From Sphingomonas sabuli (GTDB lineage: Bacteria > Pseudomonadota > Alphaproteobacteria > Sphingomonadales > Sphingomonadaceae): a DNA stretch of 64,000 bases. This document shows, piece after piece, positions 11,479 to 21,259 of the stretch. The DNA is taken from NCBI RefSeq assembly GCF_014352855.1, contig NZ_CP060697.1, positions 1,178,001 to 1,242,000 of the forward strand, read 5' to 3'. Position numbers and translations under genes: made by a program. How positions within the stretch are numbered: position 1 is the first letter of the stretch; each line of letters begins with the position of its first letter. The notes under the pieces are model-generated. The model worked only from the letters and a program-made list of their open reading frames with translations, was not told the origin of the DNA and did not search any database.

Positions 11479-13127
11479 GCCGCCTCCAGCAGCCGCGCAG
11501 CCTGCGCTCGCGCTTCCTCGGTGATCGCCGCGCCGGACAGCATCCGCGCAATCTCCTCGCGCCGTTCGTCGTCGGTCAGCTTGCGTACCACCGTCCGCAT
11601 TCCCGACCCGTCGTCGGATTTCTCGATCCGGTAATGATGCGCTGCCCGCGCCGCGACCTGCGGCGAATGGGTGACGACCAGAACCTGCGAGTCCTGTGCC
11701 AGCCGCGCCAGCCGTTCGCCGATCGCGCTGGCCACCGCACCGCCAACGCCGCGGTCGATCTCGTCGAAGATCATCGTCGAGGCGCTGCCCGCTTCCGCCA
11801 GCGCCACCTTGAGTGCGAGGATGAAGCGCGACAGCTCGCCGCCCGATGCGATCTTGGTCAGCGGCCCGAACGGCGCGCCGGGGTTGGTCGACACTTCGAA
11901 TTCGACCTTGTCGGTCCCCGCCGGCCCCGGCTCCGCGACCGCGACCGCGGTGCGGAACTGCGCGGCGTCGAGCTTCAGCGGGGCAAGCTCGCTCGCCACC
12001 GCCTTGTCCAGCCGAACCGCCGCCGCCCGCCGCTTTACGCCGGCCGCTTGAGCCAAATCGGCGAAGGCCAGCCGCGCCGCCTCGAGCTCCGCGTCCAGCG
12101 CGGCAATCCGTGTGCCGCCGGCCTCGATCTCCGCCAGCTGCGCGCGCATCCGCTCGCCCAGTTCGGCCAGCACGTCGGGCTCCACCCGGTGCTTGCGCGC
12201 AAGCCCGCGGATATCGAACAATCGTGCCTCGACCGCGTCCAGCCGCGCGGGGTCGAAGGCCATTGCCTGGGTCGCGTGGGCGATCTTGTCCTCGGCATCG
12301 TGGGCTTCGATCAGCGCACGGTCGAGCGCCGCCAGCGCGTCGGCCAGCAACGGGTGATCGGCCGCCCCGCGCTCGATCCGGCGCGCAGCCTGGCGCAGCC
12401 GCGACAGGGCGCCGTCGGACCCGCCGAGCAGCTCGTCGATCCCGGCCAGCTCCTCACCCGCCTTCGCGCCCGACTGCATCGCCGACCGTTCGTCGGCCAG
12501 CGTCGTTTCCTCGCCCGGTTGCGGGTCGAGCGCTTCGATCTCGCCGACCGCGTGGCTCAGATAGTCGCGGTCGCGCTCGGCCTCCGCGGCCGCTGCCCGG
12601 GCCGCCGCCAATTGCTGTTCGATGTCGGTGACCCGTGACCACGCCGCTTCCAGCGGGCCGGTGTCGATACCGCCGAACAGGTCGAGCAAGGCGCGATGGC
12701 CGCGCGGATTGAGCAGGCCGCGATCGTCATGCTGGCCGTGGATTTCGACCAGCATTCCGGCGATCTCGCGCAGCGTAGCGGCGGGCGCGGAAGCGCTGCC
12801 GACGAAGGCGCGGCTGCCGCCGTCGCTCTTCAGCGTTCGGCGCAACAGCAACGGTTCGCCGGGGTCGCACGCCATCCCCTGTTCGTCGAGCAGAGCGAAG
12901 GCGGGGTGGCGCCCGGGAAGGTCGATTTCCGCGGTGACCGAAGCGCCCTCCTGCCCCTGGCGCACAAGGCCGCTGTCGGCGCGGGCACCAAGGGCCAGGC
13001 CGAGGGAATCGAGCAGGATGGATTTGCCGGCGCCGGTTTCGCCGGTCAGCACGCCCAACCCCGAATCGAATTCAAGGTCGAGGCTGTCGATCAGGACGAC
13101 GTTGCGGATCGCGAGCTGCCTCAGCAT
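11475..13127 (-). CDS. recN: DNA repair ATPase RecN
   Basis: RecN is an SMC-like ATPase acting in double-strand break repair. The 550-residue protein has an N-terminal Walker A (GETGAGKS) near residue 35, a long coiled-coil middle section (about residues 155-370, rich in E, A, R and L), then the ABC signature SGGELSRFILALK and Walker B (MIFDEIDRGVGG). Length is normal. It begins 13 bases after bamD ends and overlaps the dienelactone hydrolase gene by four bases. Confidence 0.96.
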
Positions 13128-13140
13128 CCCGCGGCTGCCC

Positions 13141-14055
13141 TCACCCCTGCGGCTGGGTCTGCGGCTGCGGGGCCAGCTCGTCGGGCTCCTGCGGCGGCAT
13201 CGGGGCCGGCTGCGTCGGCGGCAACGCCTGTACCTGCGGCGCGGGCGCCGGCGCCGGTGCGGGGGCCGCGGCCGGCTGAACGTTGGACGCGTGCCGCTGG
13301 ATCAGCTTGTAGGCGCGATCGTACCATTCGCTGCCCGGATAGTTGGAGCCGAGGACGGCTGCCGACTTGTAGGCTTCCGCGGGGATACCGAGCGCAAGGT
13401 AGGTTTCGACCAGGCGCTGGAGCGCTTCGGGCGTGTGGCTGGTGGTCTGGTAGTTGGCGACGACCTTGCGGAACCGCAGGTTGGCGGCAAGCCACTTGCC
13501 CGACCGCTCGTAATAGCGGCCGATTTCCATTTCCTTGCCGGCAAGGTGGTCGTTCAGAAGGTCCATCTTCAGCCGCGCGTCGGACGTGTAGCGGCTGGTC
13601 GGATAGCGCCGGGTCAGTTCGCCGAACGCGTCGAGCGCCTGCTGCGTCGTGCGCTGGTCGCGGGTGACGTCGGTGATCTGCTCGTAATAGCTCATGCCGA
13701 TCAGATAGTGGGCGTAGGGCGCGTCACGGCTGCCGGTATGGATCGTCAGGTAGCGCTGCGCGGTGCTGATCGCGTCGGAATATTTGTTCGAGATGTAATA
13801 GCTGAAGGCGCTCATCAGCTGCGCCTTGCGGGCCCAGGGCGAATAGGGGTGCTGGCGCTCGACCTCGGCGAACAGCTTGCCCGCCATCTCATAGTCGCCC
13901 TTTTCCAGGTTCTTCTTGCCCAGGTCGTAGAGCGTGTTCACGTCGCGCGCGACGTAACCCACGTCGTTGGCGTTCTTTTTCCCGCCGCAACCGGCCAGCG
14001 GTGCGATCAATGCGGCGGCAAGCACGGTTGCCGCAATGCGTGTCAATTTGGACAT
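13141..14055 (-). CDS. bamD: Outer membrane assembly lipoprotein BamD
   Basis: BamD is an essential lipoprotein of the BAM complex that inserts beta-barrel proteins into the outer membrane. The 304-residue protein starts with a lipoprotein signal ending in LAGC (cysteine at residue 23) and contains TPR repeats (YDLGKKNLEKGDYEMAGKLFAEVERQHPYSPWARKAQ and following). The C-terminus has a low-complexity alanine/proline/glutamine tail not seen in E. coli BamD. The start at 14055 is chosen because it begins the signal peptide. It lies between secF and recN, all on the same strand. Confidence 0.94.
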   Translation of the reverse strand: MSKLTRIAATVLAAALIAPLAGCGGKKNANDVGYVARDVNTLYDLGKKNLEKGDYEMAGKLFAEVERQHPYSPWARKAQLMSAFSYYISNKYSDAISTAQRYLTIHTGSRDAPYAHYLIGMSYYEQITDVTRDQRTTQQALDAFGELTRRYPTSRYTSDARLKMDLLNDHLAGKEMEIGRYYERSGKWLAANLRFRKVVANYQTTSHTPEALQRLVETYLALGIPAEAYKSAAVLGSNYPGSEWYDRAYKLIQRHASNVQPAAAPAPAPAPAPQVQALPPTQPAPMPPQEPDELAPQPQTQPQG

Positions 14056-14133
14056 CTGACCCTCATTAGCGCCGCCTTCCCGGCAGGCAAGCCGAAGTGG
14101 GCGAGCGATGCACAACCTCGGCTGAACGGCCCC

Positions 14134-15081
14134 TCAGGCCGGCTGCTGCCCCGGCGTGTCCGGCTCGGCCTTGACGAAGCTGTCGGGAGTGACCCCCAGC
14201 CACACCAGGATCGGCGACGAAATATAGATGGACGAATAGGTGCCGACGAAAATGCCGAGGAACACCGCGATCACCAGGCCGAAGATCACTTCCGGCCCGA
14301 TCGCCAGCAGGATGCCGAGGGCAAGCAGGATGGTCAGCGACGTGACCATCGTCCGCGCCAGCGTTTCGTTGAGCGACAGGTTGAGCAGCGGGACGATCGC
14401 CATCTTGCGGTATTTCCGCAGGTTTTCGCGTATTCGGTCATAGATGACGACGGTGTCGTTGAGCGAATAGCCGACGATGGTCAGGACCGCCGCGACGACG
14501 TTCAGGTCGACCTGCAACTGGGTCAGCGCGAAAAAGCCCATGGTCATCGATACGTCATGGGCAAGCGTCACCAGCGCCCCGACCCCGAATTGCCATTCGA
14601 AGCGGAACCAGATGTAGATGGCGATGGCCACCATCGCGAGGCCGATGGCCAGACCGCCGCTCCACGCCAGCTCCTCGCTGACCTTGCCCGACACCGATTC
14701 GCCGGCATCGACGCGAACGCCGGGATAGCTGCGCTCGATCAGCGCGCGGGTGGCGCTGACGGCCTTGTTGGCCGCATCCTCGCCGCCGTCCGGCTTGGGC
14801 AGGCGAATTTGATAGCTCTTGGGGCCGCCGAATTCCTGGATGCTCGCCTCGCCGATGTTGAGCGATTCCACGCGGCCGCGCAGTTCCTCGACATTGATCG
14901 GCTGTTCGAAGGTAACCCGGACGACCTGGCCGCCGACGAAGTCGATGCCCAGGTTCAATCCGCGCGCCATGACCAGCGCGATGCTCGCGATGGTCAGCAG
15001 GAACGACAGCACCAGCGCGATATTGCGCACCTTCATGAAGTCGATGTTGGTGTTGTCGGGGACGAGTTTCAGATGACGCAT
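14134..15081 (-). CDS. secF: Protein translocase subunit SecF
   Basis: SecF forms with SecD an accessory complex that uses the proton gradient to complete protein export through SecYEG. The 315-residue protein has six transmembrane segments, the first followed by the GIDFVGG motif and a periplasmic domain; the C-terminal half contains VGYSLNDTVVIYDRIREN, the family's best-conserved segment. It starts nine bases after the secD stop, so the two are co-transcribed. Confidence 0.96.
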   Translation of the reverse strand: MRHLKLVPDNTNIDFMKVRNIALVLSFLLTIASIALVMARGLNLGIDFVGGQVVRVTFEQPINVEELRGRVESLNIGEASIQEFGGPKSYQIRLPKPDGGEDAANKAVSATRALIERSYPGVRVDAGESVSGKVSEELAWSGGLAIGLAMVAIAIYIWFRFEWQFGVGALVTLAHDVSMTMGFFALTQLQVDLNVVAAVLTIVGYSLNDTVVIYDRIRENLRKYRKMAIVPLLNLSLNETLARTMVTSLTILLALGILLAIGPEVIFGLVIAVFLGIFVGTYSSIYISSPILVWLGVTPDSFVKAEPDTPGQQPA

Positions 15082-15090
15082 GGCTGGTCC

Positions 15091-16680
15091 CTAGATGTTC
15101 AGCGTGCGCGGGCGGGCACGACGGACCCACTGCGCCACCAGCATGCGGGTGAAGTTGACGGCGGTGAACACCGACGTGACGATGCCGATCATCAGCACCA
15201 CGGCGAAGCCGCGCACCGGGCCGGACCCGAAATACCACATCAGTGACGCGGCGATGACGTTTGTGATGTTGGCGTCCCAGATCGCCCGCATCGCCTCGTG
15301 ATAGCCGGTCTCGATCGCGTCGACGACCTTGCGCCCTCGTCGCTGCTCTTCGCGGATGCGCTCGTTGATCAGCACGTTGGCGTCGACCGCGGCGCCGATC
15401 GTCAGCACGAAGCCGGCGATGCCGGGCAGGGTTAGTGACGCATTGAAGATCGCCATGATGGCCAGGATCATGAAGGCGTTGGCGACCAGCGCGGCGGTCG
15501 CATAGACGCCGAAGCGCCCGTAGGTGACGAGCATGAAGGCGATCACCGCGAGGGTCGCGACGACGCTGGCGATGGCGCCCTTTTGGATCGAATCCTTGCC
15601 AAGTTCGGGGCCGACGGTGCGCTCTTCGATGAAGTTGAACTTCACCGGCAGCTTGCCCGAGGCAAGCGAGATGGCGAGGTCGTTGGCGGTCTCGACCGTG
15701 AAGCTGCCGCTGATCTGCGCGCGGCCGCCAAGGATCGGTTCGTTGATGTTCGGCGCCGACAGCACTTTGTTGTCGAGGATGATGGCGAACGGCTTGCCGA
15801 CATTTTCCTGCGTGGTGCGGCCGAAACGGCGCGCCCCGGCGGGATTGAACGTGATGTCGACGACGGCCCGGCCGTCCTGGTCGAAGCCCTGCTTGGCATC
15901 GACCAGCTGGTCGCCGGAGACCATGACGCGGCGTTTGACCGCGATCGCGCCGCCTTCGACCATCGGCAGCACTTCGCTGCCCGCGGGCGCACGGCCCTGC
16001 TGCACCTGGTTGGGGTCGGCCTCTAGGTCGACGAGCTTGAATTCAAGCCGTGCCGTCTGGCCGATCAGGCGCTTCAGCGCCTCCGGGTCCTCGACGCCCG
16101 GCACCTGCACCAAGATCCGGTCCGACCCTTGCGTGATGACCGTGACTTCCTTGGTCCCCTGCGGGTCGATACGCCGGCGAACGACGTCGCGGGCAACGGT
16201 CAGCGCGTCGCTGAGCGCCGTTTTCATCCCCGCGTCGGTCGGCGACACGACGATCCGGTTTTGGTCGACGACGCCGATGTCCCAGTCGCGCTGGCCGGTC
16301 AGACCGACGCCCTGCGTGGTTGCGCGCAGCCGCTGGACCGCGGCATCGACCAGCGCCGGATCGGTCACGGTGAAGCTGACTCGCCCGCCGCTGCTCGACA
16401 GGTCGGAAATCGGGATCCGGGGATCGCCGCGGCGAAGCTCGGTGGTGACCGTATCTTCCATTGCCTGCAGCCGCTGCTTCGACAGGTCGGCGATATCCGC
16501 CTCGAGCAGCAGGTGGCTGCCGCCGGCGAGGTCGAGGCCAAGGTTGATGGTCGAACTGGGCAGCCAGGACGGGTAATGCTGGCGCGCGCTTTGCGGCAGC
16601 AGGCTGGGGATCGCGAACAGGACGCCGAGCAGGACGACGCCCCAGATCATCATGACCTTCCAGCGCGGGAAATCGAGCAC
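15091..16680 (-). CDS. secD: Protein translocase subunit SecD
   Basis: Partner of SecF in Sec-dependent export. The 529-residue protein has one N-terminal membrane helix, the LGLDLAGGSHLLLE motif, a large periplasmic P1 domain and five C-terminal helices containing GFVLTIGAAVDANVLINERIREE. It is shorter than E. coli SecD (615) but typical for alphaproteobacteria. It lies between yajC (14-base gap) and secF. Confidence 0.96.
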   Translation of the reverse strand: MLDFPRWKVMMIWGVVLLGVLFAIPSLLPQSARQHYPSWLPSSTINLGLDLAGGSHLLLEADIADLSKQRLQAMEDTVTTELRRGDPRIPISDLSSSGGRVSFTVTDPALVDAAVQRLRATTQGVGLTGQRDWDIGVVDQNRIVVSPTDAGMKTALSDALTVARDVVRRRIDPQGTKEVTVITQGSDRILVQVPGVEDPEALKRLIGQTARLEFKLVDLEADPNQVQQGRAPAGSEVLPMVEGGAIAVKRRVMVSGDQLVDAKQGFDQDGRAVVDITFNPAGARRFGRTTQENVGKPFAIILDNKVLSAPNINEPILGGRAQISGSFTVETANDLAISLASGKLPVKFNFIEERTVGPELGKDSIQKGAIASVVATLAVIAFMLVTYGRFGVYATAALVANAFMILAIMAIFNASLTLPGIAGFVLTIGAAVDANVLINERIREEQRRGRKVVDAIETGYHEAMRAIWDANITNVIAASLMWYFGSGPVRGFAVVLMIGIVTSVFTAVNFTRMLVAQWVRRARPRTLNI

Positions 16681-16694
16681 GAGCGCTGCGCCTT

Positions 16695-17033
16695 TTAGTC
16701 GTTGGCCGGCTTGGCGTTCGGCTTGACGACCGCCGAAATGGTCGACTTGACCGCGCGGACCCGGACGCCCTGCGCGATTTCGACTTCGATGTCGGTGTCG
16801 GTGACCTTGGTCACCCGGCCGCGAAGCCCGCCGCCGGTGATGACTTCATCGCCCTTCTTGGCGGCGGCGATTTCCGCCTGATGCTCCTTGGCGCGCTTTT
16901 GCTGCGGCCGGATCAGGAGCACGTAGAAAATGACGAAAATGAGCAGCCACGGCAGGATTCCGATCAGGAAGGCCGGCGCGCCGCCCGGCTGGGCAGCGGC
17001 TGCTGAAGCTGTGAACGTCAAGTAAGAGAGCAT
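16695..17033 (-). CDS. yajC: Preprotein translocase subunit YajC
   Basis: YajC is a small inner-membrane protein associated with SecDF. The 112-residue protein has one transmembrane helix ([20 protein letters not shown]) followed by [33 protein letters not shown], the family signature. The ATG at 17033 is used because the upstream extension runs into the tRNA. It heads the yajC-secD-secF-bamD-recN run. Confidence 0.95.
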   Translation of the reverse strand: MLSYLTFTASAAAAQPGGAPAFLIGILPWLLIFVIFYVLLIRPQQKRAKEHQAEIAAAKKGDEVITGGGLRGRVTKVTDTDIEVEIAQGVRVRAVKSTISAVVKPNAKPAND

Positions 17034-17060
17034 GTTAGAAGAAGACTTCCCTTGGCAGGA

Positions 17061-17137
17061 TGGTCGGGGCGACTGGATTCGAACCAGCGACCTCCACACC
17101 CCCAGTGTGATGCGCTACCAGGCTGCGCTACGCCCCG
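17061..17137 (-). tRNA. tRNA-Pro (anticodon GGG)
   Basis: The minus strand folds as a full cloverleaf: acceptor CGGGGCG pairing with CGCCCCG, D arm GCGC/GCGC, anticodon stem TCACA/TGTGG with loop CTGGGGG giving anticodon GGG, and a T arm GCTGG-TTCGAAT-CCAGT. Discriminator A and an encoded CCA are present. Length is 77 nt. It lies 27 bases upstream of yajC. Confidence 0.95.
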
Positions 17138-17182
17138 ACATTGCCGTTGTGTTACGACGGTGACGCGCATCTAAGGGTGCGC

Positions 17183-17893
17183 ATGAGTGAACGCAACCCA
17201 AGGCGGTCGAGGCGCAGGAGGCGCAGGCGCTCCACCAGCGTCGCGGGGCGCGTCCTTACCGCGATTCTCGCCGTCCCGGCACTGTACATGCTGGCCGCGC
17301 TGGCCGGGTCGCTGGTCCCGGTCAACCGCGGCTGGACCGAGCCGGAGGCGGGCATCACCGTCTACCTGGCCGACAATGGCATCCACAGCGACATCGTCAT
17401 GCCGGTCCGCGCCGGCGGGCTCGACTGGACCGATGTCGTCGCCCCGCACGAAACGCGCGGAGCGCCACGCGATGCCCCCTGGGTCGCCTTCGGATCGGGC
17501 GAGGAAAAGGTCTATCTGGAAACGCCGACCTGGTGGGAAATCCGCCCGGCGACGATCTGGGCCGCGCTGACTGGGGGCAAGCGGGTGATTCATGCGGAAT
17601 GGGTGCCCTCGCCCGATTACGCCGTGCGCCAGTTGCGCCTGCGTCCGGAAGAATATCGCCGCTTGTGGGCCGCGATCCGCGCCGACCTTGCGCTCGACCC
17701 GAATGGGAAGCCGGTGCGCATCGACCATCCCGGCTACGGCTGCTGCGACGCTTTCTACCGCTCCGGCGGCCGCTTCAGCGCGCTGAGCACCTGCAACACC
17801 TGGACTGCCGATAAATTGCGCATCGCGGGCGTGAAGACGGCGCTGTGGCCGCCCTTCACCGGCGGCCTGCTGTGGCGGTATCGCCCGACCTAG
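17183..17893 (+). CDS. DUF2459 / TIGR02117 family protein
   Basis: A 236-residue protein with an arginine-rich N-terminus ([11 protein letters not shown]) and one transmembrane helix ([22 protein letters not shown]), then a periplasmic domain with [30 protein letters not shown] and [10 protein letters not shown], the conserved blocks of this uncharacterised family. Conserved His, Cys and Asn suggest a papain-like or permuted NlpC-type hydrolase, but activity is unproven. The ATG at 17183 is preferred over 17141, which overlaps the tRNA promoter region. The 3' end overlaps the convergent hslU stop by four bases. Confidence 0.82.
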   Translation: MSERNPRRSRRRRRRRSTSVAGRVLTAILAVPALYMLAALAGSLVPVNRGWTEPEAGITVYLADNGIHSDIVMPVRAGGLDWTDVVAPHETRGAPRDAPWVAFGSGEEKVYLETPTWWEIRPATIWAALTGGKRVIHAEWVPSPDYAVRQLRLRPEEYRRLWAAIRADLALDPNGKPVRIDHPGYGCCDAFYRSGGRFSALSTCNTWTADKLRIAGVKTALWPPFTGGLLWRYRPT

Positions 17894-19233
17894 AGGACGT
17901 AGCGGCTGAGGTCGGCGTTCTTGGCGATGCCGGACAATTGCTGTTCGACGAAGGCGCGGTCGACGGTCAGCGTTTCGCCGCCGCGATCTTCGGCTTCGAA
18001 GCTGATATCCTCGAGCAGCTTTTCCATCACCGTCTGCAACCGGCGGGCGCCGATATTCTCGACCGAATCGTTTACGTCGGCGGCGATCTGCGCAAGCGCG
18101 TCGATTCCGTCCTCGGCGAATTCTATCGTCACATTCTCGGTCCCGAGCAGCGCCTTGTACTGATCGGTCAGGCTGGCGCGGGTGGCCGACAGGATGCGGA
18201 CGAAATCCTCCTGCGTCAGCGCGTTCAGCTCGACCCGGATCGGCAACCGCCCCTGAAGCTCCGGCAGCAGGTCCGCGGGCTTGGCGAGATGGAAAGCCCC
18301 CGACGCGATGAACAGGATGTGGTCGGTCTTCAGCGGCCCGTATTTGGTCGCCACCGTGGTCCCTTCGATCAGCGGCAAAAGGTCGCGCTGAACGCCTTCG
18401 CGGCTGACCGATCCGCCACGCACATCGCTGACTGCGATCTTGTCGATTTCATCGAGGAAGACGATCCCGTTCGCTTCCGCGTCGGCCAGCGCGACCTTGT
18501 TGATGTCGTCGGGATCGAGCCGCTTGTCGGCTTCCTCCTCGACCAACCGGGTGAAAGCGTCGGGGACCTTGAGCTTGCGCCGCTGCTTCGGCGCGCCGCC
18601 GGTCATCTTGGCCATCATGTCGTTGAGGTTGATCATGCTGACCCCGTTCTGGCCGGGGATATCGAACGGCATGGCCGGCGCTTCGGACACCTCGATTTCG
18701 ACCTCGGCCTTGTCGAGGCTGCCTTCGGTAAAGCGCTGGCGAAAACTGTCGCGCGTGGCGGTGCTGGCGCCCTTGCCGGTGAGCGCGTCGAGCAGCCGGT
18801 CCATCGCCGCGTCCTCCGCTGCCTTGCGCACCCGGTCGCGGCGGCGTTCGCGTTCCAGCCGGACCGCTTCCTCGACCAGGTCGCGAGCGATCTGTTCGAC
18901 GTCGCGGCCGACATAGCCGACCTCGGTGAACTTGGTCGCCTCGACCTTGACGAACGGCGCGTCGGCCAGCTTCGCCAGCCGGCGGCTGATCTCCGTCTTG
19001 CCGCAGCCCGTGGGCCCGATCATCAGGATGTTCTTGGGCGTCACTTCCTCGCGCAGCTCGGCGCCGAGCTGCTGGCGCCGCCAGCGGTTGCGCATGGCGA
19101 CGGCGACGGCCTTCTTCGCGTCCTTCTGCCCGACGATATGCTCGTCGAGCGCGGCGACGATGGCCTTGGGTGTCAGCTTGTCCTTGAGCACGTCATCTGT
19201 CCCGCTGGCGGAAACTGGAGCCTGGTAGTTCAT
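17890..19233 (-). CDS. hslU: ATP-dependent protease ATPase subunit HslU
   Basis: HslU is the AAA+ unfoldase that feeds substrates to the HslV peptidase. The 447-residue protein has [22 protein letters not shown], Walker A GPTGCGKT, Walker [12 protein letters not shown] and the sensor region, with the C-terminal helix ending DLSRYVL that activates HslV. The N-terminus is about 20 residues longer than the usual MxxLTPK start. hslV is not adjacent: an esterase gene and a flavoprotein gene lie between, on the same strand. Confidence 0.96.
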   Translation of the reverse strand: MNYQAPVSASGTDDVLKDKLTPKAIVAALDEHIVGQKDAKKAVAVAMRNRWRRQQLGAELREEVTPKNILMIGPTGCGKTEISRRLAKLADAPFVKVEATKFTEVGYVGRDVEQIARDLVEEAVRLERERRRDRVRKAAEDAAMDRLLDALTGKGASTATRDSFRQRFTEGSLDKAEVEIEVSEAPAMPFDIPGQNGVSMINLNDMMAKMTGGAPKQRRKLKVPDAFTRLVEEEADKRLDPDDINKVALADAEANGIVFLDEIDKIAVSDVRGGSVSREGVQRDLLPLIEGTTVATKYGPLKTDHILFIASGAFHLAKPADLLPELQGRLPIRVELNALTQEDFVRILSATRASLTDQYKALLGTENVTIEFAEDGIDALAQIAADVNDSVENIGARRLQTVMEKLLEDISFEAEDRGGETLTVDRAFVEQQLSGIAKNADLSRYVL

Positions 19234-19265
19234 GGCACGCTAGATTGGGGCCCGCCGACGGCCGT

Positions 19266-20150
19266 TCAAGCGCCCGCTTGGTCGTACCGCGCCAGGAAGG
19301 CGATCATGTCGTCGAGCGCCGGGGTCGAGCCGCGGAACAGCGGGGACAGCGATTTGATCGTGTCGATGTGGCTCTTGCCCTCGTAAAAGCGCGTTTCGGC
19401 CACCGCCCCCGCCTTGGTCAGCGCTGCCGCCAGCGCGCGCGAGTTGCGCGGCTGGACGACCGTGTCGGCGGTGCCATGCATCAGCAGCATCGGCGGCGCG
19501 TCCTTGCGCGCGAACGTGATCGGCTGGGTCTCTTGCGGGCGTGGCCAGTTGGCCAGCGCATCCCGACCGCGGTTTTCGGTGAAGGGATAGAAATCGTACG
19601 GCCCGGACAGCAGCGCGGCGGCGCGAATGAGCTTCGGATCGGCGCCGGCATCGCGGAGGAAATGCGGGTCGAGCGCAAGCATCGCCGCGATGTAGGATCC
19701 GGCCGAATGCCCGGAGACCGCGACCCGCGACGGATCGCCGCCATAACCGGCGATATTGTCCGCCACCCATTTCATCGCCCGGGCGCCGTCCTCGACAAAG
19801 GCCGGGAAGCGCACGTTCGGGACCAGCCGGTAATCGGGGATCACGCAGACGAACCCGCGCGCCGCCAGCGCCCGGCCGGCAAAACCATATTCGGCCCGGT
19901 CGCCCATCGCCCAGCCGCCGCCGTAGAAGAACACCACTACCGGCAACGGTTCGGCCGGCGCCCGGTTCGGCGCCCACACGTCGAGCTTCAGCCGCGGATC
20001 GTCGCCGAACGGAATGCCGCTTCCCGCCAGCCGCGCGCTGTCGCCAACCAACCGGCTGGCGCCGTTGAGCAGCCCGGCGGGCGAGCAGCCACCAAGCACC
20101 ATCGTCGACATCGCCGACAGCATCGCGAAACGGCGGGTCACGCGGCGCAC
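19266..20150 (-). CDS. Alpha/beta hydrolase lipoprotein (esterase/carboxylesterase family)
   Basis: A 294-residue protein with a hydrophobic N-terminus ending in LGGC, likely a lipobox. The oxyanion motif FFYGGGWAMG and nucleophile SGHSAGS, an aspartate in MHGTADTVV and histidine in GKSHIDTI form a standard BD-FAE/HSL-type esterase triad. Substrate is unknown. The GTG at 20150 overlaps the end of the flavoprotein gene by 13 bases; an ATG at 20123 would also keep the lipobox. It lies between the hslV and hslU genes. Confidence 0.82.
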   Translation of the reverse strand: MRRVTRRFAMLSAMSTMVLGGCSPAGLLNGASRLVGDSARLAGSGIPFGDDPRLKLDVWAPNRAPAEPLPVVVFFYGGGWAMGDRAEYGFAGRALAARGFVCVIPDYRLVPNVRFPAFVEDGARAMKWVADNIAGYGGDPSRVAVSGHSAGSYIAAMLALDPHFLRDAGADPKLIRAAALLSGPYDFYPFTENRGRDALANWPRPQETQPITFARKDAPPMLLMHGTADTVVQPRNSRALAAALTKAGAVAETRFYEGKSHIDTIKSLSPLFRGSTPALDDMIAFLARYDQAGA

Positions 20151-21232
20151 CGCAAGCCGTCCGACAGCTGCCGATGCCGCTCCAGGATCCGCGCGATGGC
20201 GGCGGGTTGCGGGGTTGGGTCCGCCTCGCCGCGTTCGAAGGTGCCACCGAGGAGGACGCCGTCGCCGCGCGGAAACATGTACCCCGCGTCGACTGTGTAG
20301 GCGTAGTTCAGGTCAGGCTGCGGCTGCAGCACTGCCAGCTGGCCGCGCACCGGGGTCAGCCCTTCGTCGCCGACCAGCGTCCTGGCGCCGATCCCGGTAC
20401 AATTGAACACCAGCGTCTCCTTCAGCGTGGCGACATCCGCGAGCGTGTCGAACCGGCGCATGCGTATCGTCCCGCCGGCCTTCAGCACTTCCTCGGTCAG
20501 CCACGCCATGAACCGCGGCGTTTCGACGTACATGGTGTCGAACCTGACAATGTCTTCGATCGGAAAAGGATGCTCGTCCCTGCGCAGCAGGCGGGCATTC
20601 GCATGATATTGGTCGAGCCACTTGTCGGCGAACGAGACATTGCGCGACTGGTCGTAGGTCGGCAGCCAGCGAATTCCGTAGCGCGCGCCGACCAGGGTCT
20701 GAAACCGCATCCAGCTATAGGCCATCGCCGCCTGGAATTGCGCCCTCCAGGCCGGTGTCACCTCGCCCTCGCGGAAATGGCCGAACGGCGAGACCTGGCC
20801 GCCGGCGACCGCCGAGGTTGTGTCCGGCGGCAAGGCGGCGGTGTAGATCGCGACCGGAAAGCCCGCTTCCTGGAGGAGCCGCGCGGTGGTCAGTCCCATG
20901 ACCCCCGACCCGATCACCGCGACCGGACCCTGATGTCCGGGCAGGCCAAGGTCCACGGCCAGCCGGGAGCTGCCCCAGCTAAGCGTGATACCGGCGCCGC
21001 CGTGGCCGTAATTGTGCACCAGCGCCTTGTCGCCAAGCGCGTCGCGGCGGACGACGAAGCCGGATGCACGATAGGGCCGCAAGCCGGCGACCGTGCGAAT
21101 GATGCGGCTGGCATCCACCCGGACCGGCCGCAACGGCGTGCATCCGGACCTTACGGAGCGTCCAACGGTGGTGCATCCGGCCAGCGACGCGGCCACGGAT
21201 GTCCCGACAAATGCGCGGCGATCCAACAACAT
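20138..21232 (-). CDS. FAD-dependent oxidoreductase of the D-amino-acid oxidase family, apparently circularly permuted
   Basis: A 364-residue protein with a probable twin-arginine/lipoprotein leader (DRRAFVG...SLAGC). The D-amino-acid oxidase signature, normally near the C-terminus, appears first: GLRPYRASGFVV then VHNYGHGGAGITLSWG at about residues 50-87. The FAD-binding VIGSGVMGLTTARLL, which starts ordinary members, comes afterwards at about residues 105-119, followed by the rest of the family in usual order and ending soon after GYMFPRGDGVLLGGTF. Such enzymes oxidise D-amino acids to keto acids with FAD. Location outside the cytoplasmic membrane is inferred from the leader. Activity is untested. 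Confidence 0.82.
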   Translation of the reverse strand: MLLDRRAFVGTSVAASLAGCTTVGRSVRSGCTPLRPVRVDASRIIRTVAGLRPYRASGFVVRRDALGDKALVHNYGHGGAGITLSWGSSRLAVDLGLPGHQGPVAVIGSGVMGLTTARLLQEAGFPVAIYTAALPPDTTSAVAGGQVSPFGHFREGEVTPAWRAQFQAAMAYSWMRFQTLVGARYGIRWLPTYDQSRNVSFADKWLDQYHANARLLRRDEHPFPIEDIVRFDTMYVETPRFMAWLTEEVLKAGGTIRMRRFDTLADVATLKETLVFNCTGIGARTLVGDEGLTPVRGQLAVLQPQPDLNYAYTVDAGYMFPRGDGVLLGGTFERGEADPTPQPAAIARILERHRQLSDGLRCAA

Positions 21233-21259
21233 AAGCGGCTGCCTTAGCCGCTGGGCGCG

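Noticed and set aside
12622..15246. Plus-strand open frame of 874 codons across recN, bamD, secF and secD
   Set aside because: It lies antisense to four certain genes and its product is arginine/glycine low-complexity sequence without family resemblance.
17061..17137. Possible integration site at tRNA-Pro
   Set aside because: No integrase gene and no repeated 3' fragment of the tRNA in the window.
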